A DNA stretch of 64,000 bases from Pseudomonas sp. S04 (GCF_009834545.1 NZ_CP019427.1:2920001-2984000); one strand, 5' to 3'; shown: positions 38,821 through 49,931, counted from the first letter of the stretch. Numbers and translations: made by a program. Notes: generated by a model from the letters alone, not told the origin.

Positions 38821-40305
38821 ATGCAACAGAACAGATCCCAGGTCACCGAGCGCGACGGGTTGTACGAGCTGGACGCCGGCAGTGACGTCCTCGACAGCCC
38901 CAGGTACAACCACGACATTGCCCCGACCAAGGTGCATGAGCGCACTTGGAACAAATGGCACATCACCGCGCTGTGGGTCGGCATGTCGATCTGCGTACCG
39001 ACCTATACCCTGGGCGGGGTGCTGACAGCGTACTTCGGCCTGAGCGTCGGCGAAGCACTGCTGGCGATCCTGCTGGCCAACGTCATCGTCCTGATTCCGC
39101 TGACCCTCAATGCCTTTGCCGGGACCAAGTACGGTATTCCGTTCCCGGTATTGCTGCGGTCCTCCTTCGGGGTGATCGGCTCCAACGTACCCTGCCTGAT
39201 CCGCGCCCTGGTCGCTTGTGGCTGGTTTGGTATCCAGACCATGTTCGGCGGGCTGGCAATCCATCTGTTTCTGGGCTCGATCTTCGAGGGCTGGAAATCC
39301 CTCGGCGGCACCGGCGAGGTTATTGGCTTCATGGTGTTCTGGGCCCTGAACCTGTGGGTGGTGCTGCGCGGGGCCGAGTCGATCAAATGGCTGGAGACCC
39401 TATCGGCGCCGCTGTTGGTGCTGGTGGGGCTGGGGCTGCTGGTGTGGGCCATGCCGAACGTTTCCCTGACCGAGTTGATGGCGCAGCCGCCCAAACGGCC
39501 GGAAGGCGCCAGCGTCTGGAGTTACTTTTTCGCCGGTTTGACCGCCATGGTCGGCTTCTGGGCCACCCTGTCGTTGAACATTCCGGATTTCAGCCGCTAC
39601 GCAAAAAGCCAGAAGGACCAGATCGTCGGGCAGATCATCGGCCTGCCGCTGACCATGTTCCTGTTCGCCGCCCTGGGCGTGGTGCTGACCGCCGCCTCGG
39701 AAAAACTGGTGGGGGTGACAGTGTCCGATCCGGTGACCCTCATCGGCCACATCCAGAGCCCGCTCTGGGTCGCGCTGGCCATGGCCTTGATCATCATTGC
39801 CACCTTGTCCACCAACACCGCGGCGAACATTGTGTCGCCGACCAATGACTTCCAGAACCTGGCGCCCAAGCTGATCAACCGGACCATGGCGGTGATGCTC
39901 ACAGGGCTGGTGGGCCTGGCCCTGATGGGCCATGAACTGCTGAAAAAACTGGGTTGGATCGTCTCCGAGATCAGCCTGGAATCGGTGTATTCCAACTGGC
40001 TGCTGGGTTATTCGAGCTTGCTTGGACCGATCGCCGGGATCATGGTGGTGGACTATTTCCTGATCAAGAAACAGCAACTGGACCTGGCGGGGCTGTACCG
40101 CGATGACGTATACCCGGCGTGGAACTGGTTCGGTTTCATCGCGTTCGGCGTACCGGTGGTGCTGACCCTGTTGTCCCTGGGCAGCGATGCGTTCAGTTGG
40201 TTCTACAGCTACGGCTGGTTCACCGGTTCGGCCCTGGGAGGCCTGATTTACTACGGGTTGTGCACGATGCGGCCGGACGCTTCCATTGCGAAATCGGCGG
40301 TATGA
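38821..40305 (+). CDS. NCS1 family nucleobase:cation symporter
   Basis: The 494-residue inner-membrane transporter starts MQQNRSQVTERDGLYELDAG with a GGAG ribosome binding site. About 12 hydrophobic helices are seen, with the NCS1 signature regions VGMSICVPTYTLGGVLTAYF, GTKYGIPFPVLLRSSFG and LNIPDFSRYAKSQKDQ. Placement between dihydropyrimidinase and N-carbamoyl-beta-alanine amidohydrolase genes makes uracil/thymine or their dihydro forms the likely substrate; allantoin or hydantoin is less likely. Confidence 0.92.
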   Translation: MQQNRSQVTERDGLYELDAGSDVLDSPRYNHDIAPTKVHERTWNKWHITALWVGMSICVPTYTLGGVLTAYFGLSVGEALLAILLANVIVLIPLTLNAFAGTKYGIPFPVLLRSSFGVIGSNVPCLIRALVACGWFGIQTMFGGLAIHLFLGSIFEGWKSLGGTGEVIGFMVFWALNLWVVLRGAESIKWLETLSAPLLVLVGLGLLVWAMPNVSLTELMAQPPKRPEGASVWSYFFAGLTAMVGFWATLSLNIPDFSRYAKSQKDQIVGQIIGLPLTMFLFAALGVVLTAASEKLVGVTVSDPVTLIGHIQSPLWVALAMALIIIATLSTNTAANIVSPTNDFQNLAPKLINRTMAVMLTGLVGLALMGHELLKKLGWIVSEISLESVYSNWLLGYSSLLGPIAGIMVVDYFLIKKQQLDLAGLYRDDVYPAWNWFGFIAFGVPVVLTLLSLGSDAFSWFYSYGWFTGSALGGLIYYGLCTMRPDASIAKSAV

Positions 40306-40315
40306 CTGCAGGCCT

Positions 40316-40340
40316 CATCGCGGGCAAGCCCGCTCCCACA
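40316..40340. repeat. Single REP between the permease and amidohydrolase genes
   Basis: CATCGCGGGCAAGCCCGCTC followed by CCACA is a single REP half of the GTGGGAGC type, within the 90-bp gap of the operon. Confidence 0.8.
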
Positions 40341-40395
40341 GAGCGGAGCATGTGCCTGGTACCTGACAAAACAATAACAGCCTGAGGAGATCCCC

Positions 40396-41667
40396 ATGAA
40401 CGCGGCCGTAGACGTTCTGCAATCGAACCATCAGCACATCAATCGCGACCGCCTGTGGCAGTCGCTCATGGAGCTGGCCAGGCTCGGCGCCACGGTCAAG
40501 GGCGGCGTCTGTCGCCTGGCCCTGACCGACCTTGATCGTCAGGCCCGGGACATCTTTGTGCGCTGGTGCGAGGACGCTGGGTGCAGCGTGAGCATCGATG
40601 CCGTGGGCAACATTTTTGCCCGTCGCCCCGGGCGCAACCCGGACCTGCCACCGGTGATGACCGGCAGCCACATCGACACCCAACCCACCGGCGGCAAGTT
40701 CGACGGCTGTTTTGGCGTGCTGGCCGGGGTCGAAGTGCTGCGCACGCTCAACGACCTGGGGGTGGAGACCGAGGCGCCACTGGAGGTGGTGGTCTGGACC
40801 AACGAGGAAGGTTCGCGGTTTGCCCCGTGCATGATGGGTTCCGGGGTGTTTGCCGAAAAGTTCACCCTGGAAGAAACCCTGGCCAAGGTCGATGCCGAGG
40901 GGGTGACGGTCGGTGAAGCACTCAACGCGATCGGTTATGCCGGACCGCGCCAGGTCAGCGGGCATGCGGTGGGGGCTTACTTTGAAGCGCACATCGAGCA
41001 AGGGCCGATCCTGGAGGACGAGCGCAAGACCATCGGTGTGGTGATGGGCGCGCTGGGGCAGAAATGGTTCGACCTCAAGCTGCGCGGTGTCGAGGCCCAC
41101 GCCGGGCCAACGCCGATGCACCTGCGCAAGGACGCCCTGGTGGGGGCCGCAGTGATAGTCGGAGCGGTCAATCGCGCGGCCCTCGGTCATCAGCCCCACG
41201 CCTGTGGCACCGTCGGTTGTCTGCAAGCCTATCCGGGATCGCGCAACGTGATCCCCGGCGAGGTGCGCATGACCCTGGACTTCCGGCACCTGCAGCCGGC
41301 GCGCCTGGACTCGATGATTGCCGAGGTGCGCGAGGTGATCGACAGCACCTGCCAGGAGCACGGCCTGACGTATGAGCTGACGCCGACCGCCGATTTCCCT
41401 CCGTTGTACTTCGACCAAGGCTGTGTCGAGGCCGTACGCGGCGCGGCCCAGGGCTTGGGCCTGTCCCATATGGATATTGTCAGTGGCGCCGGGCATGACG
41501 CGATCTTCCTCGCCGAACTGGGCCCGGCCGGGATGATTTTCGTGCCGTGCGAGGGCGGCATCAGTCACAACGAAATCGAAAACGCCACGCCAGAAGATCT
41601 GGCGGCGGGTTGTGCGGTGTTGCTGCGGGCGATGCTGGCGGCATCGGCGGCGATCGCCAAGAGGTAG
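40396..41667 (+). CDS. N-carbamoyl-beta-alanine amidohydrolase (beta-ureidopropionase type, M20 family)
   Basis: The 423-residue zinc hydrolase removes the carbamoyl group in the last step of reductive pyrimidine breakdown, giving beta-alanine or beta-aminoisobutyrate with CO2 and ammonia. Motifs include the metal-binding TGSHIDTQPTGGKFDGCFGV, the Glu pair NEEGSRFAP, the dimerisation-domain FDLKLRGVEAHAGPTPM and SGAGHDAIFLAELGP. It follows the permease gene on the same strand and completes the PreA/PreT-dihydropyrimidinase pathway. Hydantoinase-linked carbamoylases are close relatives. Confidence 0.93.
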   Translation: MNAAVDVLQSNHQHINRDRLWQSLMELARLGATVKGGVCRLALTDLDRQARDIFVRWCEDAGCSVSIDAVGNIFARRPGRNPDLPPVMTGSHIDTQPTGGKFDGCFGVLAGVEVLRTLNDLGVETEAPLEVVVWTNEEGSRFAPCMMGSGVFAEKFTLEETLAKVDAEGVTVGEALNAIGYAGPRQVSGHAVGAYFEAHIEQGPILEDERKTIGVVMGALGQKWFDLKLRGVEAHAGPTPMHLRKDALVGAAVIVGAVNRAALGHQPHACGTVGCLQAYPGSRNVIPGEVRMTLDFRHLQPARLDSMIAEVREVIDSTCQEHGLTYELTPTADFPPLYFDQGCVEAVRGAAQGLGLSHMDIVSGAGHDAIFLAELGPAGMIFVPCEGGISHNEIENATPEDLAAGCAVLLRAMLAASAAIAKR

Positions 41668-41681
41668 GCCCAAGGCACAAA

Positions 41682-41724
41682 AAAACCGCCAGGATCGGCG
41701 TCAGCCGATCGTGGCGGTTTTTTC
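41682..41724. terminator. Bidirectional terminator between amidohydrolase gene and fabI
   Basis: AAAAAACCGCCA and TGGCGGTTTTTT arms flank a second stem GATCGGC/GCCGATC. The flanking A and T tracts make it a terminator in both directions, serving the convergent genes on either side. Confidence 0.92.
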
Positions 41725-41738
41725 TTGCCGCGCGAAGA

Positions 41739-42533
41739 TTACTCTTCGATGTTGCCCATGGCGGTGGTGTTGAAGCCGCCGTCCACGTACATGATTTCGC
41801 CGCTGATGCCGGACGCCAGGTCCGAGCACAGGAACGCGCCGGCGTTGCCGACTTCGTCGATGGTGACGTTACGACGCAGCGGGGTTTGCGCTTCGTTGGC
41901 GGCCAGCATCTTGCGGAAGTTCTTGATGCCCGAAGCTGCCAGGGTGCGGATCGGGCCAGCCGATACGCAGTTTACGCGGGTACCGTCCGGGCCCAGGGAG
42001 CCGGCCAGGTAACGCACGCCTGCTTCCAGGGAGGCCTTGGCCATGCCCATCACGTTGTAGTTCGGCATGGTGCGTTCGGCACCCAGGTACGACAGGGTCA
42101 GCAGGCTGCCGTTGCGGCCTTTCATCATTTCGCGACCAGCCTTGGCCAGGGCCACGAAGCTGTAGGCGCTGATGTCGTGGGCAATGCGGAAACCGTCACG
42201 GGTGGTGGCTTCGGTGAAGTCGCCGTCCAGTTGGTCGCCCGGGGCGAAGCCGACGGAGTGCACGATGCAGTCCAGGCCGTCCCACTTCTTGCTCAGTGCT
42301 TCGAAGACCTTGGCGATTTCTTCATCGCTGGCCACGTCGCACGGGAAGCACAGTTCGGGGCTCGAGCCCCAGCCTTGTGCGAACTCTTCGACGCGACCCT
42401 TGAGTTTGTCGTTCTGATAAGTGAAGGCAAGCTCAGCGCCCTCGCGATGCATGGCGGCAGCGATGCCGGATGCGATGGACAGCTTGCTGGCGACACCGAC
42501 GATCAGTACGCGCTTACCGGCGAGAAAACCCAT
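41739..42533 (-). CDS. fabI: Enoyl-[acyl-carrier-protein] reductase FabI
   Basis: This 264-residue short-chain dehydrogenase-type enzyme completes each round of fatty-acid elongation, using NADH, and is the triclosan target. The start [20 protein letters not shown] is family-typical. The catalytic pattern Tyr-x9-Tyr-x6-Lys is seen in [19 protein letters not shown]. It is the last gene after the peptide transporter genes, 19 bp from nppD, matching the order recalled in P. aeruginosa. Confidence 0.97.
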   Translation of the reverse strand: MGFLAGKRVLIVGVASKLSIASGIAAAMHREGAELAFTYQNDKLKGRVEEFAQGWGSSPELCFPCDVASDEEIAKVFEALSKKWDGLDCIVHSVGFAPGDQLDGDFTEATTRDGFRIAHDISAYSFVALAKAGREMMKGRNGSLLTLSYLGAERTMPNYNVMGMAKASLEAGVRYLAGSLGPDGTRVNCVSAGPIRTLAASGIKNFRKMLAANEAQTPLRRNVTIDEVGNAGAFLCSDLASGISGEIMYVDGGFNTTAMGNIEE

Positions 42534-42552
42534 GTGTTGCTCCTCTTTCAGG

Positions 42553-44163
42553 TTATTGCGCAGTGGCTGGTGCCAGGAAAGCGGCTTCCAGCAACTGCTG
42601 TGTATACGGATGTTGGGGGGCGGCAAAGATACCTTGCGCGTCTCCCTGTTCGACCACTTGGCCATGCTTGACCACCATCAGTTGGTGGCTCAGCGCTTTC
42701 ACCACAGCCAGGTCATGGCTGATAAACAGATACGTCAGGTTGTACTTGCTTTGCAGTCTGCGCAGCAGTTCAACCACTTGGCGTTGCACGGTGCGGTCCA
42801 GAGCCGAAGTCGGCTCGTCCAGCAAAATCAACGCCGGTTTTAGCACTAAAGCCCGGGCAATGGCGATTCTTTGCCGTTGCCCGCCGGAAAATTCATGGGG
42901 GTAGCGGTGCCGGGTTGCCGGGTCCAGTCCTACCTCCTCAAGGGCTGCAATGATAGCCAGCTCCTGTTCGGCTTGCGTACCGATCTTGTGGATCTGCAAG
43001 CCTTCGCCGACGATCTGGCTCACGCACATGCGTGGGCTCAGGCTGCCGAAGGGGTCCTGGAAGACCACCTGCATCTCCCGCCGCAGCGGTCTGACCTGCT
43101 GCTGCGTCAAACCGTCCAACTGCTTGCCTGCAAAGCGGATCGCGCCTTTGCTGGCGATCAGGCGCAAAATCGCCAGGCCCAGGGTCGATTTTCCCGAACC
43201 ACTCTCGCCGACAATACCCAGGGTCTGGCCCTGGGGCAGGCTGAAGTTGATGCCATCCACCGCTTTCACATAATCGACCGTGCTGCGCAAGAAGCCTTTC
43301 TTGATCGGAAACCAGACTTTCAGGTCCTCGACTTGCAGCAGCGGCGGCCCGATTTCATTGGTTGCAGGCCGCCCGCTGGGCTCCGCGGCCAACAGCTCAC
43401 GGGTGTACGGATGCTGCGGCGCGCGAAACAATTGTTCACAGGATGCCTGTTCGACGATGCAACCGCGCTGCATGACACATACCCGATGCGCAATTCTTTG
43501 CACCAGGTTCAAATCGTGGCTGATCAGCAGCAGCGCCATGCCCAGGCGCGCCTGCAACTCCTTGAGCAATTCGAGGATTTTCAACTGCACGGTAACGTCC
43601 AGCGCGGTGGTCGGTTCGTCGGCGATCAGCAATTCCGGCTCGTTGGCCAGGGCCATGGCGATCATCACCCGCTGGCGCTGGCCGCCGGACAATTCGTGGG
43701 GCAGCGCCTTGAGGCGCTTGTGGGGCTCGGGGATGCCAACCAGCTCCAGCAGCTCCAGGGTGCGCCGGGTCGCGACCTTGCCGGTCAGGCCCTTGTGGAT
43801 CCCGAGCACTTCGTTGATCTGCTTCTCGATGCTGTGCAGCGGGTTCAGCGAGGTCATGGGCTCCTGGAAGATCATCGCGATCCGGTTACCGCGGATGTGG
43901 CGGATGGTTTTCTCTTTCAGGCTCAGCAGGTCGTGTCCGGCGTACTGGATGGTCCCTGTGGGGTGACGAGCGAGGGGGTAGGGCAGCAGGCGCAGGATCG
44001 AGTGCGCCGTGACCGACTTGCCCGAACCACTTTCGCCCACCAGGGCCAGGGTTTCCCCGCGCTTGATGTCGAAGCTGACGCCTTGCACCACGCGCTGCTG
44101 GTGTTCGCCAACCACGAACTCGACGCTGAGGTCGCGCACTTCGATCAGATTGTCCTGATTCAT
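42553..44163 (-). CDS. nppD: Peptide ABC transporter, double ATP-binding protein (YejF/NppD type)
   Basis: The 536-residue protein has two complete ATPase halves. Each has Walker A (ESGSGKSV and ESGSGKST), a signature ([12 protein letters not shown] and [12 protein letters not shown]) and Walker B ([12 protein letters not shown] and [12 protein letters not shown]). It powers the dipeptide/oligopeptide importer encoded by the four upstream genes. It starts two bases after the permease stop, in the same operon. The npp name follows the P. aeruginosa NppA1A2BCD system for peptidyl-nucleoside antibiotics and is by similarity and synteny. Confidence 0.92.
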   Translation of the reverse strand: MNQDNLIEVRDLSVEFVVGEHQQRVVQGVSFDIKRGETLALVGESGSGKSVTAHSILRLLPYPLARHPTGTIQYAGHDLLSLKEKTIRHIRGNRIAMIFQEPMTSLNPLHSIEKQINEVLGIHKGLTGKVATRRTLELLELVGIPEPHKRLKALPHELSGGQRQRVMIAMALANEPELLIADEPTTALDVTVQLKILELLKELQARLGMALLLISHDLNLVQRIAHRVCVMQRGCIVEQASCEQLFRAPQHPYTRELLAAEPSGRPATNEIGPPLLQVEDLKVWFPIKKGFLRSTVDYVKAVDGINFSLPQGQTLGIVGESGSGKSTLGLAILRLIASKGAIRFAGKQLDGLTQQQVRPLRREMQVVFQDPFGSLSPRMCVSQIVGEGLQIHKIGTQAEQELAIIAALEEVGLDPATRHRYPHEFSGGQRQRIAIARALVLKPALILLDEPTSALDRTVQRQVVELLRRLQSKYNLTYLFISHDLAVVKALSHQLMVVKHGQVVEQGDAQGIFAAPQHPYTQQLLEAAFLAPATAQ

Positions 44164-44164
44164 T

Positions 44165-45184
44165 TCACTTCCTCGGGTCGAAGGCATCGCGAGCGGACTC
44201 GCCGATAAATACCAGCAGGCTGAGCATCACCGCCAGCACGGCAAAGGCACTGATGCCCAGCCAGGGTGCCTGCAGGTTGGATTTGCCCTGGGCCACCAGC
44301 TCACCCAGGGACGGGGCGCCGGGTGGCAGGCCAAAGCCGAGGAAGTCCAGGGCGGTGAGGGTGCCGATGGCGCCCGTGAGAATGAACGGCATGAAGGTCA
44401 TGGTCGAGACCATGGCGTTGGGCAGGATATGGCGGAACATGATCGCCCCGTTCTGCATGCCCAGCGCCCGGGCGGCGCGCACGTACTCCAGGTTGCGTCC
44501 ACGCAGGAACTCGGCACGCACCACGTCCACCAGGCTCATCCAGGAAAACAGCAGCATGATCCCCAGCAGCCACCAGAAATTGGGCTGCACGAAGCTGGCG
44601 AGGATGATCAGCAGGTACAGCACCGGCAACCCCGACCAGATTTCCAGGAAGCGCTGGCCCAGCAAGTCGACCCAGCCGCCATAAAAACCCTGCAGGGCCC
44701 CGGCGATAACGCCGATGATCGAGCTGAGCACGGTCAGGGTCAGGGCGAACAGCACCGACACCCGAAAGCCATAGATCACCCGCGCAAGCACGTCCCGGCC
44801 CTGGTCATCGGTGCCCAGCAGGTTATCCGCCGAGGGCGGGGCCGGGGCCGGGACTTTCAGGTCGTAGTTGATGCTCTGGTAGCTGAAGGGGATCGGCGCC
44901 CACAGGGTCCAGGCGTCCTTGGCCTTGAGCAGTTCGCGGATGTAGGGGCTCTTGTAGTTGGCTTCCAGCGGGAATTCGCCGCCGAAGGTGGTTTCCGGGT
45001 AGCGCTTGAGTGCCGGGAAGTACCATCCGCCGTCGTAATGCACCGCCAGCGGCTTGTCGTTGGCAATCAGTTCGGCGCCCAGGCTCAGGCCAAACAGGAT
45101 CAGGAACAGCCACAGCGACCACCAGCCACGCTTGTTGGCCTTGAACAGTTCGAAACGGCGGCGGTTGAGAGGGGACAGGTTCAT
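44165..45184 (-). CDS. nppC: Peptide ABC transporter permease (YejE/NppC type)
   Basis: The 339-residue permease has an N-terminal membrane segment (SLWLFLILFGLSLGAELIAN), a periplasmic loop with YPETTFGGEFPLEANY, then about five helices and the EAA-type loop (RGRNLEYVRAARALGMQNGA) that docks the ATPase. It pairs with NppB to form the channel. It lies one base from its neighbours in the operon. Confidence 0.93.
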   Translation of the reverse strand: MNLSPLNRRRFELFKANKRGWWSLWLFLILFGLSLGAELIANDKPLAVHYDGGWYFPALKRYPETTFGGEFPLEANYKSPYIRELLKAKDAWTLWAPIPFSYQSINYDLKVPAPAPPSADNLLGTDDQGRDVLARVIYGFRVSVLFALTLTVLSSIIGVIAGALQGFYGGWVDLLGQRFLEIWSGLPVLYLLIILASFVQPNFWWLLGIMLLFSWMSLVDVVRAEFLRGRNLEYVRAARALGMQNGAIMFRHILPNAMVSTMTFMPFILTGAIGTLTALDFLGFGLPPGAPSLGELVAQGKSNLQAPWLGISAFAVLAVMLSLLVFIGESARDAFDPRK

Positions 45185-45185
45185 C

Positions 45186-46259
45186 TCAATGCTCCCGGGT
45201 TTCGAAGTCGATGCGCGGATCGACCAGGGTGTAGGTGAGGTCGCCGATCAGTTTCACCACCAGGCCGAGCAAGGTGAAGATGAACAGCGTGCCGAAGACC
45301 ACCGGGTAGTCGCGGTTGATCGCCGCCTCGAAACTCATCAAGCCGAGGCCGTCGAGGGAGAAGATCACCTCCACCAGCAGGGAGCCGGTGAAGAAGATCC
45401 CGATGAAGGCCGAGGGGAATCCGGCGATTACCAGCAGCATGGCGTTGCGGAACACGTGGCCATAGAGCACCCGATGACGGGTCAGGCCCTTGGCCCGGGC
45501 CGTGACCACGTATTGCTTGTTGATTTCGTCGAGAAAGCTGTTCTTGGTCAGCAGGGTCATGGTTGCGAAGTTGCCGATCACCAGCGCCGTGACGGGCAGT
45601 GCCAAGTGCCAGAAGTAGTCGAGGATCTTGCCACCCCAGCTCAATTCGTCGAAGTTGTTCGAGGTCAGGCCGCGTAAGGGGAACCAGTCCAGGTAGCTGC
45701 CCCCGGCGAACACCACGATCAGCAGGATGGCGAACAGGAACGCCGGGATCGCGTAGCCGACGATGATCGCCGAGCTGGTCCAGACATCGAAGTGACTGCC
45801 GTGGCGGGTGGCCTTGGCGATCCCCAGGGGGATCGACACCAGGTACATGATCAGGGTGCTCCACAGCCCGAGGGAGATCGACACCGGCATCTTTTCCTTG
45901 ATCAGGTCGATGACCTTGGCGTCGCGAAAGAAGCTTTCACCGAAATCCAGGCGGGCGTAGTTCTTGACCATGATCCACAAGCGTTCCGGCGCCGACTTGT
46001 CGAAACCGTACATGTGCTCGATTTCCTTGATCAGCGCCGGGTCCAGGCCCTGGGCGCCACGGTAGCTGGAGCCGGCCACCGAGACTTCCGCGCCGCCACC
46101 GGCAATCCGGCTGGTAGCGCCTTCGAAGCCTTCGAGCTTGGCAATCATCTGCTCCACAGGGCCGCCGGGGGCCGCCTGGATGATCACGAAGTTGATCAAC
46201 AGGATGCCGAACAGGGTCGGGATGATCAGCAACAGTCGCCGTAATATGTACGCCAGCAT
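45186..46259 (-). CDS. nppB: Peptide ABC transporter permease (YejB/NppB type)
   Basis: The 357-residue protein begins [20 protein letters not shown], the characteristic first helix of DppB-like permeases, and has an EAA loop ([20 protein letters not shown]). Periplasmic residues between ~40 and 130 form the extended loop seen in YejB. It follows the second binding-protein gene after one base. Confidence 0.93.
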   Translation of the reverse strand: MLAYILRRLLLIIPTLFGILLINFVIIQAAPGGPVEQMIAKLEGFEGATSRIAGGGAEVSVAGSSYRGAQGLDPALIKEIEHMYGFDKSAPERLWIMVKNYARLDFGESFFRDAKVIDLIKEKMPVSISLGLWSTLIMYLVSIPLGIAKATRHGSHFDVWTSSAIIVGYAIPAFLFAILLIVVFAGGSYLDWFPLRGLTSNNFDELSWGGKILDYFWHLALPVTALVIGNFATMTLLTKNSFLDEINKQYVVTARAKGLTRHRVLYGHVFRNAMLLVIAGFPSAFIGIFFTGSLLVEVIFSLDGLGLMSFEAAINRDYPVVFGTLFIFTLLGLVVKLIGDLTYTLVDPRIDFETREH

Positions 46260-46260
46260 C

Positions 46261-48102
46261 TTATTGCTCCACGCCTGCAGGTTCGGTTTGCTCGTTGGTC
46301 AGCACCTCGATCGCGGGCTTGGCATCGGGCTTGATCCACCAGGTGTTGATGCCTATGTCATAGGCCGGTGAAATCTTGGGGTGGCCGATGTGGTTCCAGT
46401 ACGCCACGCGCCAAGTCTTGATGTGCCAGTTGGGGATCACGTAATAGCCCCATTGCAGCACTCTGTCGAGCGCCCTGGCGTGGGCCACCAGGCTCTGGCG
46501 TGAATCGGCGTTGATCAGCTCTTCCACCAGTTGGTCGATGGCCGGGTCCCTCAGGCCGATGGTGTTGCGGCTGCCGGGCTTGTCGGCACTTTCCGATTTC
46601 CAGAACTCACGCTGTTCGTTGCCCGGTGAGTTGGACTGCGGGAAGCTGCCGACCACCATGTCGAAGTCCCGTGAGCGCACGCGGGTGATGTACTGGGACA
46701 CATCGACCCGGCGGATCACCAGCTCGATCCCCAGGTCACTGAGGTTGCGCTTGAACGGCAGCAGGACCCGCTCGAATTCGGTCTGGGCCAGCAGGAACTC
46801 GATGCTCACCGGTTTACCGGTGGTGTCGACCATCTTGTCGTCGACGATGCGCCAGCCGGCTTCCTGCAGCAGTTGGTAGGCCTGGCGCTGCTGGGCGCGG
46901 ATCATGCCGCTGCCGTCACACACCGAGTTCTCGAAGGGCTGGCTGAACACCTGGTCGGGGATCTTGCCGCGCAAGGGTTCGAGGATCGCCAGTTGCTCGG
47001 CATCCGGTAGGCCGCTGGCGGCCATTTCCGAATTTTCGAAGTAGCTGCGAGTGCGGGCGTAGGCACCGTTGAACAGTTGTTTGTTGGTCCATTCGAAGTC
47101 CAGCAGCAGGCTCAGGGCCTGGCGCACTCGCACGTCCTGGAACACCGGGCGGCGCAGGTTGTAGACGAAACCTTGCATGCCGGTGGGGTTGCCGTTGGGG
47201 ATCTGCTCCTTGATCAGCCGACCTTCGGTGACGGCGGGAATGTTGTAGGCGTTGGCCCAGTTCTTGGCGGTCATTTCCAGCCAGTAATCGAACTGTCCGG
47301 CCTTGAGTGCCTCCAGTGCCACCGTGTTGTCGCGGTAGTAGTCGGTGCTCAGGGTGTCGAAATTGTAGAAGCCGCGATTGATCGGCAGGTCCTTGCCCCA
47401 GTAGTCCTTGACCCGTTGATAACGGATCGAACGCCCGGCCTTGACCTCGCTGACCTGGTACGGACCGCTGCCCAACGGCGCCTCGAGGTTGCCCTTGCTG
47501 AAGTCGCGGTTTTGCCACCAGTGCTTGGGCAGCACCGGCAGTTGGCCAAGGATCAGTGGCAGCTCGCGGTTATTGTTGTGCTTGAACTTGAACAGGACCC
47601 GCAGCGGGTCTTCGGCGATCACTTCTGCCACGTCGCCGTAGTAGCCGCGGAACAGGGGCGCGCCGTCCTTGATCAGGGTCTGGAAGCTGAAGACCACGTC
47701 CTCGGCGCGCACCGGATGACCGTCATGGAAGCGGGCTTCGGGGCGCAGGTAGTAACGCACCCAGCTGTTGTCCGGGGCCTTTTCGATCTTGCCGGCCAGC
47801 AGTCCGTACTCGGTGAAGGGTTCATCCAGGCTCTGGCGGGCCAGAGTGTCGTAGATCAGGTCGATGTTGTCGGCCGGCACACCCTTGCTGATGAAGGGGT
47901 TGAGGCTGTCGAACCCGCCGAAACCGGCCTGGCGGAAGATCCCGCCCTTGGGCGCGTCGGGATTGACGTAGGCAAAGTGCTTGAAGTCCGCCGGGTACTT
48001 GGGTGGCTCGTTGTACAGGGTCAGGGCATGTTGCGGGGCCGCTTGGGCGACGCAGGCCAGTCCTGCGAAGACCAGGCCCAGCAGGGTACGCAAAGGCATC
48101 AT
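46261..48102 (-). CDS. nppA2: Peptide ABC transporter substrate-binding protein (YejA-like, second copy)
   Basis: The start [20 protein letters not shown] gives a signal peptide ending near AQAAPQH, and its ATG overlaps the preceding gene's stop. The 613-residue family 5 binding protein contains [39 protein letters not shown] and [20 protein letters not shown]. It is a paralogue of the adjacent 48099 gene, so the transporter has two binding proteins with likely different ligand ranges. Confidence 0.9.
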   Translation of the reverse strand: MMPLRTLLGLVFAGLACVAQAAPQHALTLYNEPPKYPADFKHFAYVNPDAPKGGIFRQAGFGGFDSLNPFISKGVPADNIDLIYDTLARQSLDEPFTEYGLLAGKIEKAPDNSWVRYYLRPEARFHDGHPVRAEDVVFSFQTLIKDGAPLFRGYYGDVAEVIAEDPLRVLFKFKHNNNRELPLILGQLPVLPKHWWQNRDFSKGNLEAPLGSGPYQVSEVKAGRSIRYQRVKDYWGKDLPINRGFYNFDTLSTDYYRDNTVALEALKAGQFDYWLEMTAKNWANAYNIPAVTEGRLIKEQIPNGNPTGMQGFVYNLRRPVFQDVRVRQALSLLLDFEWTNKQLFNGAYARTRSYFENSEMAASGLPDAEQLAILEPLRGKIPDQVFSQPFENSVCDGSGMIRAQQRQAYQLLQEAGWRIVDDKMVDTTGKPVSIEFLLAQTEFERVLLPFKRNLSDLGIELVIRRVDVSQYITRVRSRDFDMVVGSFPQSNSPGNEQREFWKSESADKPGSRNTIGLRDPAIDQLVEELINADSRQSLVAHARALDRVLQWGYYVIPNWHIKTWRVAYWNHIGHPKISPAYDIGINTWWIKPDAKPAIEVLTNEQTEPAGVEQ

Positions 48103-49931
48103 TGGGCTTTCTCCGAAGTCTTCAGCCACCAGGCGTTGAGCCCCAGCGTATAGGGCGGCGTGGTGACGAAGGCGAACCGGTTGCGGTACGCCAGGCGATG
48201 ATAATTGATGTACCAGTTGGGAATGATGTAGTGCTGCCACAGCAACACCCGGTCCAGGGCCTTGCCGGCGGCCAGTTGCGCGTCACGGGATTGGGCGGCG
48301 AGCAGTTCTTCCAGCAGGTGGTCGACCACCGGGTTGGCCACGCCGGCGTAATTCTTGCTGCCCTTGACCTTGGCCTGGCTGGAGTGGAAGTACTGCCACT
48401 GCTCCAGGCCCGGGCTCAGGGTCTGGTCGAGGGTCATCAGGATCATGTCGAAATCGAACTGGTCCAGGCGCTGTTTGTACTGGGCCCGGTCGACGGTGCG
48501 CAGGCGGGCGTCGATGCCGATGCTGGCGAGGTTTTCCGTGTAGGGCTGGAGAATGCGCTCCAGGTTCGGATTGACCAGCAGGATCTCCAGGCGCAGCGGT
48601 TGGCCGGCGGCGTTCTGCAGGCGCTGGCCGCTGAGCTTCCAGCCGGCCTCGGCGAGCAGGCCAAGGGCCTGGCGCAGGGTGTCGCGGGGAATCCCGCGGC
48701 CATCGGTCTGCGGCAGGCTGAAGGGGGCGGTGAACAGCTTGGCGGGCAACTGCTCACGATAGGGTGAGAGCATCAGCCACTCGTGACCCACCGGCAGGCC
48801 GGTGGCGGCAAACTCACTGTTGGGGTAGAAACTCATGGCCCGTTTGTAGGCGCCGCTGAACAGGGTGCGATTGGTCCATTCGAAGTCGAACATCAGGCCC
48901 AGGGCTTCGCGCACCTTGGCGTCGGCGAACGAGGCGCGCCGGGTGTTCATGAACAGGCCTTGGGTCTGGGTCGGGATCTGGTGCTCGATCTGCGCCTTGA
49001 CCACCTCGCCACGGCGTACGGCGGGGAAGTTGTAGCCATTGGCCCAGTTTTTCGCCTGGTGCTCGATGTAGATGTCGAACTCGCCGGCCTTGAAGGCTTC
49101 GAACGCCACATCGCTGTCGCGATAGAACTCGACTTCGACGCGATCGTAGTTGTATTTGCCGCGATTGACCGGCAAATCCTTGCCCCAGTAATCCTTCACT
49201 CGCTCGAACAGCAACTGCCGGCCTGGCGACACCCGGGTGATGCGGTACGGCCCGCTGCCCAGCGGCGCCTGGAAGGTGGTGGCCTTGAAATCGCGGCCTT
49301 TCCAGTAATGCTGGGGCAATACCGGCAACTCGCCCAGGCGCAGGATCAGCAACGGGTTGCCCGCCCGCTTGAACACGAAGCGGATGCGCAGGGGGTTGAG
49401 GATATCCACCCGCTGCACTTCCTGCAGGCTGGTGCGGTAACGCGGATGGCCTTCCTTGAGCAGCAGTCGGTAGGAAAAGGCCACGTCGCGGGCGGTAATC
49501 GGCTGGCCATCGTGAAAGCGTGCTTCGGGCCGCAGGTTGAACACCACCCAGCTGCGGTCCTCGCTGTACTCGACGGACTGGGCGATCAAGCCGTAGCTGG
49601 AGGCCGGTTCGTCCCCTGATGGCGCGTACTGGCCGGTGCCGACCATCAACGGTTCGTTCAACTCGTTGATTCCGTACTGCAGGAAGTTAGCCGTGGCGAC
49701 CGGGCTGGTGCCCTTGAAGGTGTAGGGATTGAGGGTGTCGAACGTGCCAAAGGCCATGAGCCGCAACGTACCGCCCTTGGGCGCTTGCGGGTTTACCCAG
49801 TCGAAGTGGGTGAAACGTGTCGGGTACTTGAGTGTGCCGAACTGCGCATAACCATGGCTTTCGCTGATCGTCGCGCATGCGGGGAAGCTCAAGGCCAGAC
49901 TGATCAGGAACAGGGGCAGGGGACGCTTCAA
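48099..49931 (-). CDS. nppA1: Peptide ABC transporter substrate-binding protein (YejA-like, first copy)
   Basis: The 610-residue protein has a signal peptide (MKRPLPLFLISLALSFPACA) and the family 5 fold, with motifs parallel to its neighbour ([60 protein letters not shown]). It is the first gene of the leftward operon nppA1A2BCD-fabI. The SPACA segment does not fit a strict lipobox, so it is probably a soluble periplasmic protein. Confidence 0.9.
   Translation of the reverse strand: MKRPLPLFLISLALSFPACATISESHGYAQFGTLKYPTRFTHFDWVNPQAPKGGTLRLMAFGTFDTLNPYTFKGTSPVATANFLQYGINELNEPLMVGTGQYAPSGDEPASSYGLIAQSVEYSEDRSWVVFNLRPEARFHDGQPITARDVAFSYRLLLKEGHPRYRTSLQEVQRVDILNPLRIRFVFKRAGNPLLILRLGELPVLPQHYWKGRDFKATTFQAPLGSGPYRITRVSPGRQLLFERVKDYWGKDLPVNRGKYNYDRVEVEFYRDSDVAFEAFKAGEFDIYIEHQAKNWANGYNFPAVRRGEVVKAQIEHQIPTQTQGLFMNTRRASFADAKVREALGLMFDFEWTNRTLFSGAYKRAMSFYPNSEFAATGLPVGHEWLMLSPYREQLPAKLFTAPFSLPQTDGRGIPRDTLRQALGLLAEAGWKLSGQRLQNAAGQPLRLEILLVNPNLERILQPYTENLASIGIDARLRTVDRAQYKQRLDQFDFDMILMTLDQTLSPGLEQWQYFHSSQAKVKGSKNYAGVANPVVDHLLEELLAAQSRDAQLAAGKALDRVLLWQHYIIPNWYINYHRLAYRNRFAFVTTPPYTLGLNAWWLKTSEKAQ

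Noticed and set aside
41547..42671. A 374-codon rightward frame opposite fabI
   Set aside because: It is antisense to fabI and crosses a strong bidirectional terminator.
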